Assembly: GCA_963769435.1 (NCBI GenBank)
Contig: CAVYLN010000002.1
Coordinates: 1 to 64,000, forward strand
DNA: 64,000 nucleotides
Direction: 5' to 3'
Origin: JADKAV01 sp963769435
GTDB taxonomy: Bacteria > Actinomycetota > Actinomycetes > S36-B12 > UBA10799
Under the pieces are notes generated by a model. It made no database searches and was not told the DNA's origin. It saw only the letters and a list, made by a program, of their open reading frames with translations. Both the position numbers and the translations under genes were made by a program. Shown one piece after another: positions 10,071 through 20,275 of this stretch (position 1 is its first letter; the number at the start of each line of letters is the position of its first letter).

Positions 10071-11102
10071 CTACTTCTTCTCGTCGTGCCCGCCGAACTG
10101 CTTGCGCATGGCCGACTGAACCTTGTTCGCGAACGCCGCGTTGCCCTGTGAGTCGAACCGGGAGTAGAGCGCGGAGGTGAGGACCGGTGCCGGTACCCCC
10201 TCGTCGATGGCCGCGATGGAGGTCCACCGACCCTCACCGGAGTCGGAGACACGCCCCTCGTACTCTTCGAGGTCGGGACTGTCCACGAGCGCGATCGCAG
10301 TCAGGTCGAGCAGCCACGACGCGATCACCGATCCCCGACGCCACACCTCACTGACAGCGCCGACATTGATGTCGTACTGGTAGTACTCCGGGTGTTCCAT
10401 CGGGGCGGTCTCGGCATCGGCGGTACGGGTGCGCTTGCCCTCGTTGGCGTTCTTCAGGATGTTCAGGCCCTCACCGTACGCGGCCATCATGCCGTACTCG
10501 ATACCGTTGTGAACCATCTTCACGAAGTGCCCGGCGCCACTCGGGCCGCAGTGCAGCCAGCCCTCTTCCTCCGGGGAGTGATCCCCGCTGCGCCCCGGTG
10601 TGCGCTCGATGTCACCGACGCCCGGGGCGACGGAACGCCAGATCGGGTTGAGGCGATCCACGGCCTCGTCCGGCCCGCCGATCATCAGGCAGTAGCCGCG
10701 CTCCAGTCCCCACACGCCACCGGACGTACCGCAATCCACGAAGTGGATTCCCTTCGCTTTCAGGTTGGCGGCATGCCGGATGTCGTCGCGGTAGTAGGAG
10801 TTGCCGCCGTCGATGATCGCGTCGCCCGGCTCGAGCAGATCTGCGAGTTCGGTGATCACCGACTCCGTGATCTTGCCCGCCGGGACCATGATCCACACGT
10901 TGCGCGGCCGGGTCATCTTCTGGACGAACTCAGCCAGGACCGTGGAGCCGGTGGCCCCGTCGGCCTCGAGTTCCGAGACCGCGTCCGCCGACACGTCGTA
11001 GACCACCGCGTCGTGGCCATCGCGCATGATGCGCCGCACGATGTTGGCACCCATCCGTCCGAGTCCGACCATGCCCAGCTGCATCGGTGAGTCCGTCGCC
11101 AT
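10071..11102 (-). CDS. gnd: 6-phosphogluconate dehydrogenase, decarboxylating (short form)
   Basis: Oxidises 6-phosphogluconate to ribulose 5-phosphate with loss of CO2 in the pentose phosphate pathway. The 343-residue length matches the short GntZ/YqeC-type enzymes, not the 470-residue Gnd. Visible: Rossmann motif MVGLGRMGANIVRR at the start, IIDGGNSYYRDD, VDCGTSGGVWGLERG, and the catalytic helix FVKMVHNGIEYGMM. The ATG at 11102 has a good ribosome site (GGAGG, 5 bases upstream), unlike the leaderless genes around it. The short form often uses NAD+; the sequence does not decide this. The frame is intact. It is divergent from pgi, so the two sugar-phosphate enzymes share the 11103-11208 control region. 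Confidence 0.92.
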   Translation of the reverse strand: MATDSPMQLGMVGLGRMGANIVRRIMRDGHDAVVYDVSADAVSELEADGATGSTVLAEFVQKMTRPRNVWIMVPAGKITESVITELADLLEPGDAIIDGGNSYYRDDIRHAANLKAKGIHFVDCGTSGGVWGLERGYCLMIGGPDEAVDRLNPIWRSVAPGVGDIERTPGRSGDHSPEEEGWLHCGPSGAGHFVKMVHNGIEYGMMAAYGEGLNILKNANEGKRTRTADAETAPMEHPEYYQYDINVGAVSEVWRRGSVIASWLLDLTAIALVDSPDLEEYEGRVSDSGEGRWTSIAAIDEGVPAPVLTSALYSRFDSQGNAAFANKVQSAMRKQFGGHDEKK

Positions 11103-11208
11103 CGTTCCTCCACATGTCCGCACCGGGCTTTCCGGTGGCGCAATCACTAGGGTCGAACGTAGGACAACAACCGCCCACAACGCACGCTGGTCACTCTTGG
11201 AGGAGCCG

Positions 11209-12830
11209 ATGTCCGTCACTCAGAAGCCCGAATGGCAAGCATTGGCCGGGCATCACACACGGACTCTGCGGGAACTCTTCGCTGCGGCCCCGGAGCGCGG
11301 CCGGAAGATGGTGCTCGAGGCGGCTGGGCTCGTGCTCGACTACTCGAAACAGCGCGTGACCGAGCAGACTCTCGATCTGCTCGGTGGCCCTGGCCGAGGC
11401 GGCGGATCTCCCCGGCCGCCGAGACGCCATGTTCCGCGGCGAGCACATCAACACCACCGAGGACCGGGCGGTCCTGCACACGGCATTACGACTGCCGCGC
11501 GACGCCACCCTGGTCGTCGACGGCCAGGACGTGGTCGCGGAGGTCCACGCGGTGCTCGACCGAATGGCCCACTTCGCAGACGATGTGCGCTCCGGGAAGT
11601 GGACCGGGCATACGGGTGAGCCCATCCGCAACGTGATCAACATCGGGATCGGGGGCTCCGATCTGGGGCCGGTCATGGCCTACGAAGCTCTGAAGCACTA
11701 CAGCCGGCGGGACATGACCTTCCGTTTCGTGTCGAACGTCGATGGCACCGACTTCGTCGAGGCGGTGCACGACCTGGATCCTGCCCAGACACTCTTCGTC
11801 GTGTCGTCGAAGACGTTCACCACGCAGGAGACCATGAACAACGCCCACGCCGCTCGGCGTTGGCTCGTGGACGCGCTCGGGGACGATTCGGCCGTCGCCA
11901 AACACTTCGTGGCCGTATCCACGAACGCACCCGCCGTCGAGGCCTTCGGCATCGACACCGAGCAGATGTTCGGCTTCTGGGACTGGGTGGGCGGCCGGTA
12001 CTCGATGGACTCCGCGATCGGGCTGTCCACGATGCTGGCGATCGGCCCGGAGCAGTTCACGCAGATGCTGGCCGGTTTCCACGAGATGGACGAACACTTC
12101 CGCACCGCGGACATCAGGCACAACATGCCCGCACTGATGGGTCTGCTCGCGGTCTGGAACCGGAACTTCCTAGGTCTGCCGACGTGTGCGGTGCTTCCGT
12201 ACGAGCAGTACCTGAAGCGCTTCCCGGCCTATCTTCAACAGTTGACCATGGAGTCGAACGGCAAGTCCGTGGGTCTGGACGGCAAGCCGGTCGGGTGTGA
12301 GACCGGCGCCATCTTCTGGGGTGAGCCGGGGACCAACGGCCAGCACTCGTTCTATCAACTCATCCACCAGGGCACCTCGACGATCGCCTGCGACTTCCTG
12401 TTCTTCCTGGAGCCAGTCAACCCGCTGGCCGGCAACGGATGCCCCCGATCAGCACGATCTGCTGGTCGCCAACGTGCTCGCGCAGTCTGCGGTGATGGCG
12501 TTCGGGAGGACCGCCGAGGAGGTCGCGGCCGATGGCACGCCTGCCGGACTCGTGCCCCACAAGGTGATGCCGGGCGACCGACCCTCATCCACCATCGTCG
12601 GAGAGAAACTCGACCCGCGGATGTTGGGGCGACTCGTGGCCCTGTACGAACACAGTGTCTTCACCCAGGGTGTCGTCTGGGGAATCAATTCGTTCGATCA
12701 GTGGGGTGTGGAACTCGGCAAGGTCATGGCGAAGAAGATCGCTCCGCTGCTCACAGGGACCGGCGATGACAGCGAACTCGACTCTTCCACCGCGGCTCTG
12801 GCCGCCCGCTACCGGGGACGCACCGCATAA
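11209..12830 (+). CDS. pgi: glucose-6-phosphate isomerase, frameshifted
   Basis: Interconverts glucose 6-phosphate and fructose 6-phosphate. The family signatures are present: NVINIGIGGSDLGPVM, VSSKTFTTQETM, FWDWVGGRYSMDSAIG, SNGKSVG, GEPGTNGQHSFYQLIHQG (catalytic His) and GINSFDQWGVELGK (catalytic Lys region near the end). The ATG at 11209 follows GGAGG. An extra base near 11383 and another near 12440 break the frame; corrected length is about 540 residues, normal for the family. Divergent from gnd and upstream of metH. Since the enzyme is almost always present in one copy, I take the breaks as sequence errors. Confidence 0.95.
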
Positions 12831-12867
12831 TCCGCCACCACCGGCTGGCCGTAGGCTGGATCGCACC

Positions 12868-15800
12868 ATGGCTGATGACCTTCTGACAGCAATGTCGCGC
12901 CGTATCGTCATCGCTGATGGCGCAACGGGGACCATGTTGCAGGCCCACGACCTGACTCTTGACGATTTCGAGGGTCACGAGGGCTGCAACGAGATCCTCA
13001 ACGTCACGCGCCCGGACGTCGTGCGATCCCTGCACGAGGCGTTCTTCGACGTCGGCGTCGATGCGGTGGAGACGAACACCTTCGGTGCGAACCTCGCCAA
13101 CCTCGCCGAGTACGGCATCCAGGACCGGATCCGGGAACTGGCACAGGCCGGCGCGGAGATCGCCGCCGATGCCGCCCGCGAGTACAGCAGCAAGGACCAT
13201 CCGCGCTACGTCCTGGGTTCCGTGGGGCCGGGGACCAAACTGCCCACCCTCGGGCACGCTCCTTTCACCGACCTGCGCGATGCCTACACCGAGCAGGTCG
13301 TCGGGATGCTGCTCGGCGGAGTCGACGCCGTCCTGATCGAGACCAGTCAGGACCTGCTGCAGGCGAAGGCCGCGGTCCTGGCCAGCCATGTCGCCATGCG
13401 CGACGTCGGTCGCCGTGTGCCGATCCTGGTCAGCGTGACCGTCGAGACCACCGGCACGATGCTTCTCGGCAGCGAGATCGGCGCCGCTCTGACCGCACTG
13501 CAGCCGTTGGGCATCGACGCGATCGGCCTGAACTGCGCGACCGGCCCCACGGAGATGAGTGAGCACCTTCGTCATCTGAGCCGGCACGCCGGGGTCATGC
13601 TGACCTGTATGCCCAACGCGGGCCTGCCCGAACTCACGCCGGAGGGTGCCAGATACCCGCTGACTCCGGTAGCAACTCGCCGACGCGCACGAAACTTTCG
13701 TCGAGGACTACGGACTCAACCTGATCGGTGGATGTTGCGGGACGACACCGGAGCATCTGCGACAGGTCGTCGAGCGACTGCATGACAGGGGTCGTGTGGA
13801 TCGCTCGCCGGCCGCCGCCGCGTCGGTGAGTTCGCTGTACCACTCGGTGCCCTTGCGTCAGGACGCCACGTTCCTCACTGTGGGGGAGCGCACGAACGCG
13901 AACGGCTCGAAGGCCTTCCGCGAGGCGATGCTGTCCGAGAACTGGGACGAGTGTGTCCAGATCGCCAGGGACCAGGAACGTGACGGCGCGCATGTGCTCG
14001 ACGTGTGCATCGACTACGTCGGCCGGGACGGGGTCGGGGACATGGCGGCGTTCACATCCCGGCTGGCCACCGCAACCACACTGCCGATCATGCTCGACTC
14101 CACCGAACCGGATGTGATCCGCGCGGGCCTCGAGCACCTCGGCGGCAGGGCCATCGTCAACTCCGTGAATTACGAGGACGGCGACGGTCCCGACTCCCGC
14201 TTCCAGCGGATCATGCCGCTGGTCATGGAGCACGGATGTGCGGTCGTCGCGCTCACCATCGACGAGCAGGGTCAAGCGCGGACAGCCGAGTGGAAAGTGC
14301 GGGTGGCGTTACGCCTCATCGAGGAACTGACGCAGAACTTCGGCATGGCGACCTCTGACATCCTGGTGGACACGCTCACCTTCCCGATCGCGACCGGTCA
14401 GGAGGAGACCCGACGTGACGGGATCGAGACGATCGAGGCGATCCGGGCGCTCAAGGCCCGTCACCCCGACGTGAACACCATCCTCGGTGTCTCCAACGTG
14501 TCGTTCGGGCTGAACCCCGCCGCCCGCCAGGTCCTCAACTCGGTCTTCCTCCACGAGTGCGTCGAGGCCGGCCTGGACGCTGCGATCGTGCACGCGTCCA
14601 AGATCTTGCCGATGAACCGGATCACCGAGGAGCAGCGGGAGGCCGCACTCGACCTCGTCTACGACCGGCGCCGCTACGACGACGCGGGCAACCTCGTCCA
14701 CGATCCACTGACGCACTTTCTGGACGTGTTCGCCGATGCGAAGAGCGTGGCCGCGGATCGCGCCGACGAACTGGCGGGACTGCCGCTGTTGGAGCGTCTG
14801 CAGCGGCGGATCATCGACGGCGAGGCGAAGGGCCTACAGGCTGACCTGGACGAGGCGCTGCGCGAGAAGCCCGCACTGGGCATCGTGAACGACGTGTTGC
14901 TGCCGGGCATGCGGACTGTGGGCGAGCTCTTCGGCGCCGGCGAGATGCAGTTGCCGTTCGTGCTGCAGAGCGCGGAGGTCATGAAGACCGCCGTGGCACA
15001 CCTCGAGCCGCACATGGAGCGCACCGACGAGTCGGGCAAGGGGACCATCGTGCTGGCCACAGTCAAGGGCGATGTGCACGACATCGGCAAGAACCTGGTC
15101 GACATCATCCTGACGAACAACGGCTACTCGGTGGTCAACATCGGCATCAAACAACCGGTGAACGCCATCCTGCAGGCCGCGCAGGATGCTGACGCCGACG
15201 CGATCGGGATGTCGGGGTTGCTGGTCAAGTCGACCGTGATCATGCGCGAGAACCTCGAGGAGATGAACTCCCGGGGGGTGGCAGAGCGCTGGCCTGTTCT
15301 GCTCGGGGGTGCCGCCCTGACCCGCGCCTTCGTCGAGCAGGACCTCGCTGACATGTACGACGGCGAGGTGAGGTACGCCAAAGATGCCTTCGAGGGGCTG
15401 TCCCTGATGGACGCCGTGATGGCGGTCAAACGCGGCGAACCCGGTGCGGCACTGCCCGAACGCCGGAAGCGGCGCGTTCGCGCTGTCCCTCGCCCGATCG
15501 CCACGGAGGATCCGGACGCGGTCTCCGACGTCGCCCGGGACACACCGGTCCCCGAGCCGCCGTTCTGGGGGGATCGCATCGTCAAGGGGATCGCGTTGAA
15601 GGACTACGTGGCCTACTTGGACGAGCGTGCCCTGTTCCGGGGTCAGTGGGGGTTGAGCCCCGGCAAGACGGGTCCGGACTACGAGGAACTGGTGGAGACC
15701 GAGGGTCGGCCGCGCCTGCGCTCCTGGCTGAGCAGGGTCGCCAGCGAGGGACTGCTGGAGGCCGCCGTGATCTACGGGTACTGGCCCGCGCACTCGGAGG

Positions 15801-16330
15801 GGAACGCGATCGTGGTCGGCGACCCGGACCAGCCCGAACGCATGATCGCCCGCTTCGAATTCCCGCGTCAGAAGCGTGGACGTCACCTTTGCCTTGCCGA
15901 CTACGTGCGACCAGATCACGATGTGATCGCGCTGCAGATCGTCACCATGGGCTCGCGGATCGACACCGCGGCCGCCGAGTTGTTCGCGGACAACGCCTAC
16001 CGCGACTACCTCGAACTGCACGGCCTGTCGGTGCAATTGACCGAGGCGTTGGCCGAGTACTGGCACATGCGGGTGCGCGCCGAGCTCGGTATCGGTGAAG
16101 AGGACTCGCCCGAGATGGCCGGGATCCTCAAACAGAAATACCGGGGAGAACGCTTCTCGTTCGGGTACCCGGCCTGCCCGGACCTCAGCCAACAGGTCCC
16201 TCTGTGTGAACTCCTGGGAGCCGAACGCATCGGTGTGAGCCTTTCGGAGGAGTTCCAGCTGGATCCGGAGCAGTCCACGTCGGCGATCATCTTCCACCAC
16301 CCGGAGGCCGGCTATTTCAACGCGACCTGA
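12868..16330 (+). CDS. metH: cobalamin-dependent methionine synthase, one frameshift
   Basis: Transfers methyl from 5-methyltetrahydrofolate through cobalamin to homocysteine. About 1150 residues in four modules: homocysteine domain (GATGTMLQAH near 20; zinc Cys in GLNCATGP near 222 and GGCCGTTP near 288), pterin domain (VGERTNANGSKAF), B12 cap and binding domain (GELFGAGEMQLPFVLQSAE and DVHDIGKN with the lower-axial His near 738), and reactivation domain (from about 800, ending PEAGYFNAT). One base near 13670 shifts the frame inside the homocysteine domain, just before LADAHETF. The ATG is at 12868; no cobalamin riboswitch is possible in the short leader. The 3' end overlaps the following HAD gene. 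Confidence 0.96.
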
Positions 16331-16976
16331 CGCGCTGCTGTTCGACCTCGACGGCACACTCCTGGACAGTGAGCTGCTCTGGGAGGCCGCCCAGGCGGAC
16401 ACCATGGCCTACTTCGGCCAGACGTGGACCGCAGAGGATCAGGCGAACAGCATCGGCGGTCCCATCGAGCGCGTGGTCGGCCATATGGCCTCCCGCACCG
16501 GTGCGGACCCCGGTCACCTGGCCCGCGTGCTCGTGACAGAGATCGAGCACAAGGTGGCGACCACACCGGCGCGCTGGATGCCCGGTGCACGCGAACTCAT
16601 GGCCGCTGCGCAGGCCGAGGGGGTGCCGGTGGCGATCGTGAGCAACTCGTGGCGGGTCCTGTTGGACCTACTGATGGACAACATCGACGAGACGGTCCAT
16701 CTCAGTGTCAGTTCCACGGAGGTGGACCGCCCGAAACCAGACCCCCAGCCGTATCTTCAGGCCTGCCGGCAGTTGGGCGTCGATCCGAAGCGCTGCCTGG
16801 TGATCGAGGACAGCCCCACCGGGGCCGCAGCCGGCATGGCCGCTGGATGTGCTGTCCTCGGGGTCGGACCGGCGGTGCGGGACATCCAGGGCGAACGCTA
16901 TCGCCATGTCGATTCACTGGCTGACGTCACTCTGGGCTCACTCGGTGGCGATGGCCGTGAGGATCCGCAGTCTTGA
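16314..16976 (+). CDS. HAD-superfamily phosphatase, start codon unclear
   Basis: Haloacid-dehalogenase-fold hydrolase of the beta-phosphoglucomutase/GPH-like subgroup. Motif I is LLFDLDGTLLDSE, motif II falls in IVSNSWRV, the Lys of motif III in VDRPKPDP and motif IV in CLVIEDSPTGAAAG. The substrate is unknown. Homology begins immediately after the metH stop, and upstream in this frame there is no ATG, GTG or TTG close by; an ATT at 16314 (giving STRPDALLFDLDG) is the only reasonable initiator, unless a base is wrong there. The reading overlaps metH by 17 bases, so coupled translation is likely. Its 3' end overlaps the opposing permease gene by 39 bases. Function confidence is good; start confidence is low. 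Confidence 0.85.
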   Translation: MSTRPDALLFDLDGTLLDSELLWEAAQADTMAYFGQTWTAEDQANSIGGPIERVVGHMASRTGADPGHLARVLVTEIEHKVATTPARWMPGARELMAAAQAEGVPVAIVSNSWRVLLDLLMDNIDETVHLSVSSTEVDRPKPDPQPYLQACRQLGVDPKRCLVIEDSPTGAAAGMAAGCAVLGVGPAVRDIQGERYRHVDSLADVTLGSLGGDGREDPQS

Positions 16977-19481
16977 GGCTCGCCACGCGGGCCACAGGGC
17001 GGCCAGGATGCCGCCGAGCGAGGCGAGGACCAGGAACAGAGCGAGTTGCCCGACGTTGACCGCGAACTGCTCGATCCCCTGATCGGCCAGAACTCGCTGC
17101 AACAGCGCTCCGAAAGCCACTCCGAGCGCCATGCCGAGGGTGGCACCGAACACTGCGATGATGAACGCCTCGATCACGATCGTGCGCCGGATCCCCCCAC
17201 GCCACATGCCTACCGCGCGCAGCAGGCCGATCTCGCGCGTTCGTTCGAAGACGCTGAGGGCCAAGGTGTTGACGATTCCTAGAAGCGCGATCAGTACCGC
17301 CAGAACAAGCAGGGCGAACAGGAAGTTCAGCAGCTGACCGATCTGGTCGCTGATGCTCTGTTTGAACTGCGACTGGTCGAGGAGTTGCACGTTCGGGAAG
17401 GGCTCCAGCGCGGCTTCCAGGTCACTACGCACCGTCTGGGCATCGCTGCCGGAGTCGGTCACCACGTACACGACACTGTCCTGGTCCGCGGTCCCGAGCC
17501 TCCCGGCGGTCGCGAGATCGGTGATATATCCGGTGAGCCCGCCGGCCGGCTCGTACAGCGCGACCACCGTGAGATCGACGGGTCCGGCCAACGACAGCAC
17601 CCGGATCCTGGTTCCGACCCCAGCCCCGATCTGGGCCGCGGTGTCGCTGTCCAAGGCGGTGTCGTCCTCGCCGAGGTCGTCCAGGGACCCTGCCACCACG
17701 GTGAGGGACAGAGCCCGTTGGATCGCCCGCGGATCCACGCCGCTGACCAGAGTGTCGCCGGTGCCGGGGGCGCGCATGGGCGCCTGCCGCACGACTGCTG
17801 CCGCTTCGACCCCGTCCGTGGCCGCGATCGCCTCGCCCACACCACCCGGGAAGGGCTGGAAGCCGTACCCGGTCACGACGAAGTCGGCGCCGATCACATC
17901 GTCGACGAGCCCCGCCACCGACTTCTGCGTACTGGCCGCCAACACACTGATCGTGGCCATCAGGCACACCCCGATGGTCAGCGCCCCGGCCGTGGCCGCC
18001 GTGCGACGCGGATTGCGGCGCGTATTGCCCCGGGCGATACGCCCGTTGATGCCGCGGAACACCACACCGATCACCGCGGTGGCGGGCCTCGCCAGTTCCG
18101 GGGACAGCGCCAATACCCCTAACAGGACACAGGCCGCGGCGAAGCCGGCCATGTAGGCGCCACCGGTCGCATCTGTCTGCGCCAACTCGGGCGCCATCAC
18201 CGCAAGCCCCACGCCCACGCCCACGGCGAACCCGCCGAGCACCGTACGCCGTCCGCGCACTCTGCCGGCGGGCTGTTCATCTCGCATGGCCGCAACGGGA
18301 GGTATCACGGCGGCCCGGCGTGCCGGCATCAGTGCGCTGACGATGGTGATCACCAGGCCCACGAGCACGGCCACAACGATCGTGCGGGGTTCGAAGACGA
18401 GGCGCCCGGACGGGAATGGGGCACCGGCGGCCTGGAAGAGCGTCTGCAACCCCCGCGCGACGCCGGCCCCGACCACGATCCCCAGGACGCTGGCCACCAG
18501 GGCCACGACCGCTGCCTCGGCGAGGATGGAACGCAGGACTTGGGACCGGGACGCCCCAATCGCGCGCAGAAGGGCGAGTTCGCGCGTGCGCTGCGCGACC
18601 AGCATCGAGAACGTGTTGTAGATCAGGAAAGCGGCGACAAAGACTGACACCACCGCGAAGACCAGCAGGAAGGTGTTCAGGAACCCGAGCCCCGAGTCGA
18701 GCTGGGCCGAGACCTCGCTGGCCTGCTCGTCGCCGGTGACGGCGTTCGTGCCAGCAGGCAGTAGCGGGAGGATCCGGTCGCGGACCACGGCCTGCGATGC
18801 GGCGGGATCTGCCAGCACCGCCAGGCTGGTGGCCTCACCCTTCTCCAGGAGCAGGGTTTGTGCAGTGGGGAAGTCCCAGGAGGCGAACCCCACCCCGAAA
18901 CCGCTGCCACGCAACTGGGTGGTCGCCGAGAGCTGGAACTCGCGTCTCTGACCGGAGGGCAGCAGGACCGTGGCCGGCTCTCCCAGGGAGATTCCCAATT
19001 GATCCACGGTGCCCACATCGAGTGCGATCTGAGTGGGTCCGACGGGCGCTTGGCCGGAGACGATCTCGCTCGGATTCACCTGCGAGTCCGACCAACTCTG
19101 ACCTACGACGGTCCCACTCTCGAACCCGCCCGCCTGCGTGCCCAAGGGCTTCCCGTCGCGGTCCAGGACCACCACGTTCGGGGTCTGGATCTGCGGGACG
19201 ACCTCTGTGACCTCGGGCAGGCCCGCGATCTCCGGCACCAGCGATGTGGGCACTGTCGGGATCGTCCCCGCACCCTGGAAATCCGGGGCGAAGTCGGCTG
19301 CCGTCGGCTGCACGCTCACATCGGGCTGATTCTGCTGGACCAAGGTGTCCAGAGACGCCCGCAGGGAGTCGGTGAATATGTACGTACCTGCCACGAAGGC
19401 CACCGCGAGGACGATGGAAAGCGCCGTGAGCCCGAGCCTGAGTTTGTGCGCGAACAGGTTGCGCAGAGCGGCCCGCAGCAT
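16938..19481 (-). CDS. FtsX-like ABC transporter permease
   Basis: An 847-residue MacB/FtsX-type permease with the ten-helix double layout common in actinobacteria: one helix near 17-37, a large extracytoplasmic domain (about 45-260), three helices (about 270-400), two central helices, a second external domain (about 510-700) and three terminal helices. FtsX signatures are RTRELALLRAIGASRSQVL near 310 and its counterpart RTREIGLLRAVGMWRGGIRR near 775. Such transporters act mechanically on envelope lipoproteins or export peptides rather than import. Its ATG overlaps the ATPase stop (ATGA), so the two form one transporter. The substrate is unknown. Confidence 0.9.
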   Translation of the reverse strand: MLRAALRNLFAHKLRLGLTALSIVLAVAFVAGTYIFTDSLRASLDTLVQQNQPDVSVQPTAADFAPDFQGAGTIPTVPTSLVPEIAGLPEVTEVVPQIQTPNVVVLDRDGKPLGTQAGGFESGTVVGQSWSDSQVNPSEIVSGQAPVGPTQIALDVGTVDQLGISLGEPATVLLPSGQRREFQLSATTQLRGSGFGVGFASWDFPTAQTLLLEKGEATSLAVLADPAASQAVVRDRILPLLPAGTNAVTGDEQASEVSAQLDSGLGFLNTFLLVFAVVSVFVAAFLIYNTFSMLVAQRTRELALLRAIGASRSQVLRSILAEAAVVALVASVLGIVVGAGVARGLQTLFQAAGAPFPSGRLVFEPRTIVVAVLVGLVITIVSALMPARRAAVIPPVAAMRDEQPAGRVRGRRTVLGGFAVGVGVGLAVMAPELAQTDATGGAYMAGFAAACVLLGVLALSPELARPATAVIGVVFRGINGRIARGNTRRNPRRTAATAGALTIGVCLMATISVLAASTQKSVAGLVDDVIGADFVVTGYGFQPFPGGVGEAIAATDGVEAAAVVRQAPMRAPGTGDTLVSGVDPRAIQRALSLTVVAGSLDDLGEDDTALDSDTAAQIGAGVGTRIRVLSLAGPVDLTVVALYEPAGGLTGYITDLATAGRLGTADQDSVVYVVTDSGSDAQTVRSDLEAALEPFPNVQLLDQSQFKQSISDQIGQLLNFLFALLVLAVLIALLGIVNTLALSVFERTREIGLLRAVGMWRGGIRRTIVIEAFIIAVFGATLGMALGVAFGALLQRVLADQGIEQFAVNVGQLALFLVLASLGGILAALWPAWRASRLRILTAIATE

Positions 19482-20275
19482 CAGACGGCGGGATCGGGCG
19501 TCGGATCCCCCTCTGTGGCGGTGGGGCGCGCACCGGAGCTGCCCTCGATGTCGAAGCGCTTCATGCGGTCCAGTACTCGCTCAGCGGTCGGATCGGACAT
19601 CTCGTCGACGATCCGGCCGTCCCCGAGGAACACGACCCGCTGGGCGTAGGACGCCGCGTTCGGGTCGTGGGTCACCATGACGATCGTCTGCCCGAACTCG
19701 TCGACGCTACGACGGAGGAAGCCGAGCACCTCGGCCCCGCTGCGTGAGTCGAGGTTGCCCGTCGGCTCGTCGGCGAAGACGATCTCGGGCCGACTGGCCA
19801 GAGCCCGTGCACACGCCACACGCTGCTGCTGACCGCCGGAGAGTTCGCTGGGCTTGTGATCTAGGCGGGATCGCAGCCCTACCGTGTCGATGATCAGGTC
19901 GAGCCACTCGCGGTCAGGCTTGGTACCGGCGATGTCGAGCGGCAGGGTGATGTTCTCCTCGGCGTTCAGCGTGGGGATCAGGTTGAAACTCTGGAACACG
20001 AAGCCGATCTTGTCCCGTCGCAGCGCGGTCAACTGCTTGTCCTTGAGCGTGGTCAGGTCCACGTCGCCGACCGTCACGCTGCCGCCGGTCACGGAGTCGA
20101 GACCGGCGAGACAATGCATCAGCGTCGACTTACCCGAACCCGAGGGCCCCATGATCGCTGTGAACCGACCCTGCTCGATCTCTATGTCGACGTCGTCGAG
20201 GGCCACGACCCGGGCCTCGCCCTCGCCGTACACTTTCGTCAGATTCGTGGCCGAAGCCGCGGTCGTCAACGTCAC
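19481..20275 (-). CDS. ABC transporter ATP-binding protein (MacB/LolD type)
   Basis: 264-residue ATPase partner of the FtsX-like permease. Walker A is GPSGSGKST near residue 42, the signature LSGGQQQR near 149, Walker B VFADEPTGNLDS and switch His in MVTHDP; the family fingerprint FVFQSFNLIPTLNAEEN places it in the LolD/MacB class. It starts at a GTG (20275) that overlaps the upstream RecB-like gene's TGA by four bases (GTGA), and its own TGA overlaps the permease ATG; three consecutive genes are thus translationally coupled. The C-terminal 25 residues are a Pro/Thr-rich tail of no known role. Confidence 0.93.
   Translation of the reverse strand: MTLTTAASATNLTKVYGEGEARVVALDDVDIEIEQGRFTAIMGPSGSGKSTLMHCLAGLDSVTGGSVTVGDVDLTTLKDKQLTALRRDKIGFVFQSFNLIPTLNAEENITLPLDIAGTKPDREWLDLIIDTVGLRSRLDHKPSELSGGQQQRVACARALASRPEIVFADEPTGNLDSRSGAEVLGFLRRSVDEFGQTIVMVTHDPNAASYAQRVVFLGDGRIVDEMSDPTAERVLDRMKRFDIEGSSGARPTATEGDPTPDPAV

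Noticed and set aside
12831..12867. Cobalamin riboswitch before metH
   Set aside because: Only 37 bases lie between the pgi stop and the metH ATG, far too short for one.
1..14000. Reading the frameshifted genes as a zone of pseudogenes
   Set aside because: Essential single-copy genes (pgi, metH, mshC, uppP) are among them and sequence conservation continues past each break, so read error is more likely.
14834..16405. Long open frame (523 codons) antisense to metH
   Set aside because: High-GC shadow: the metH frame on the plus strand has full conservation and the antisense product has no family motif.
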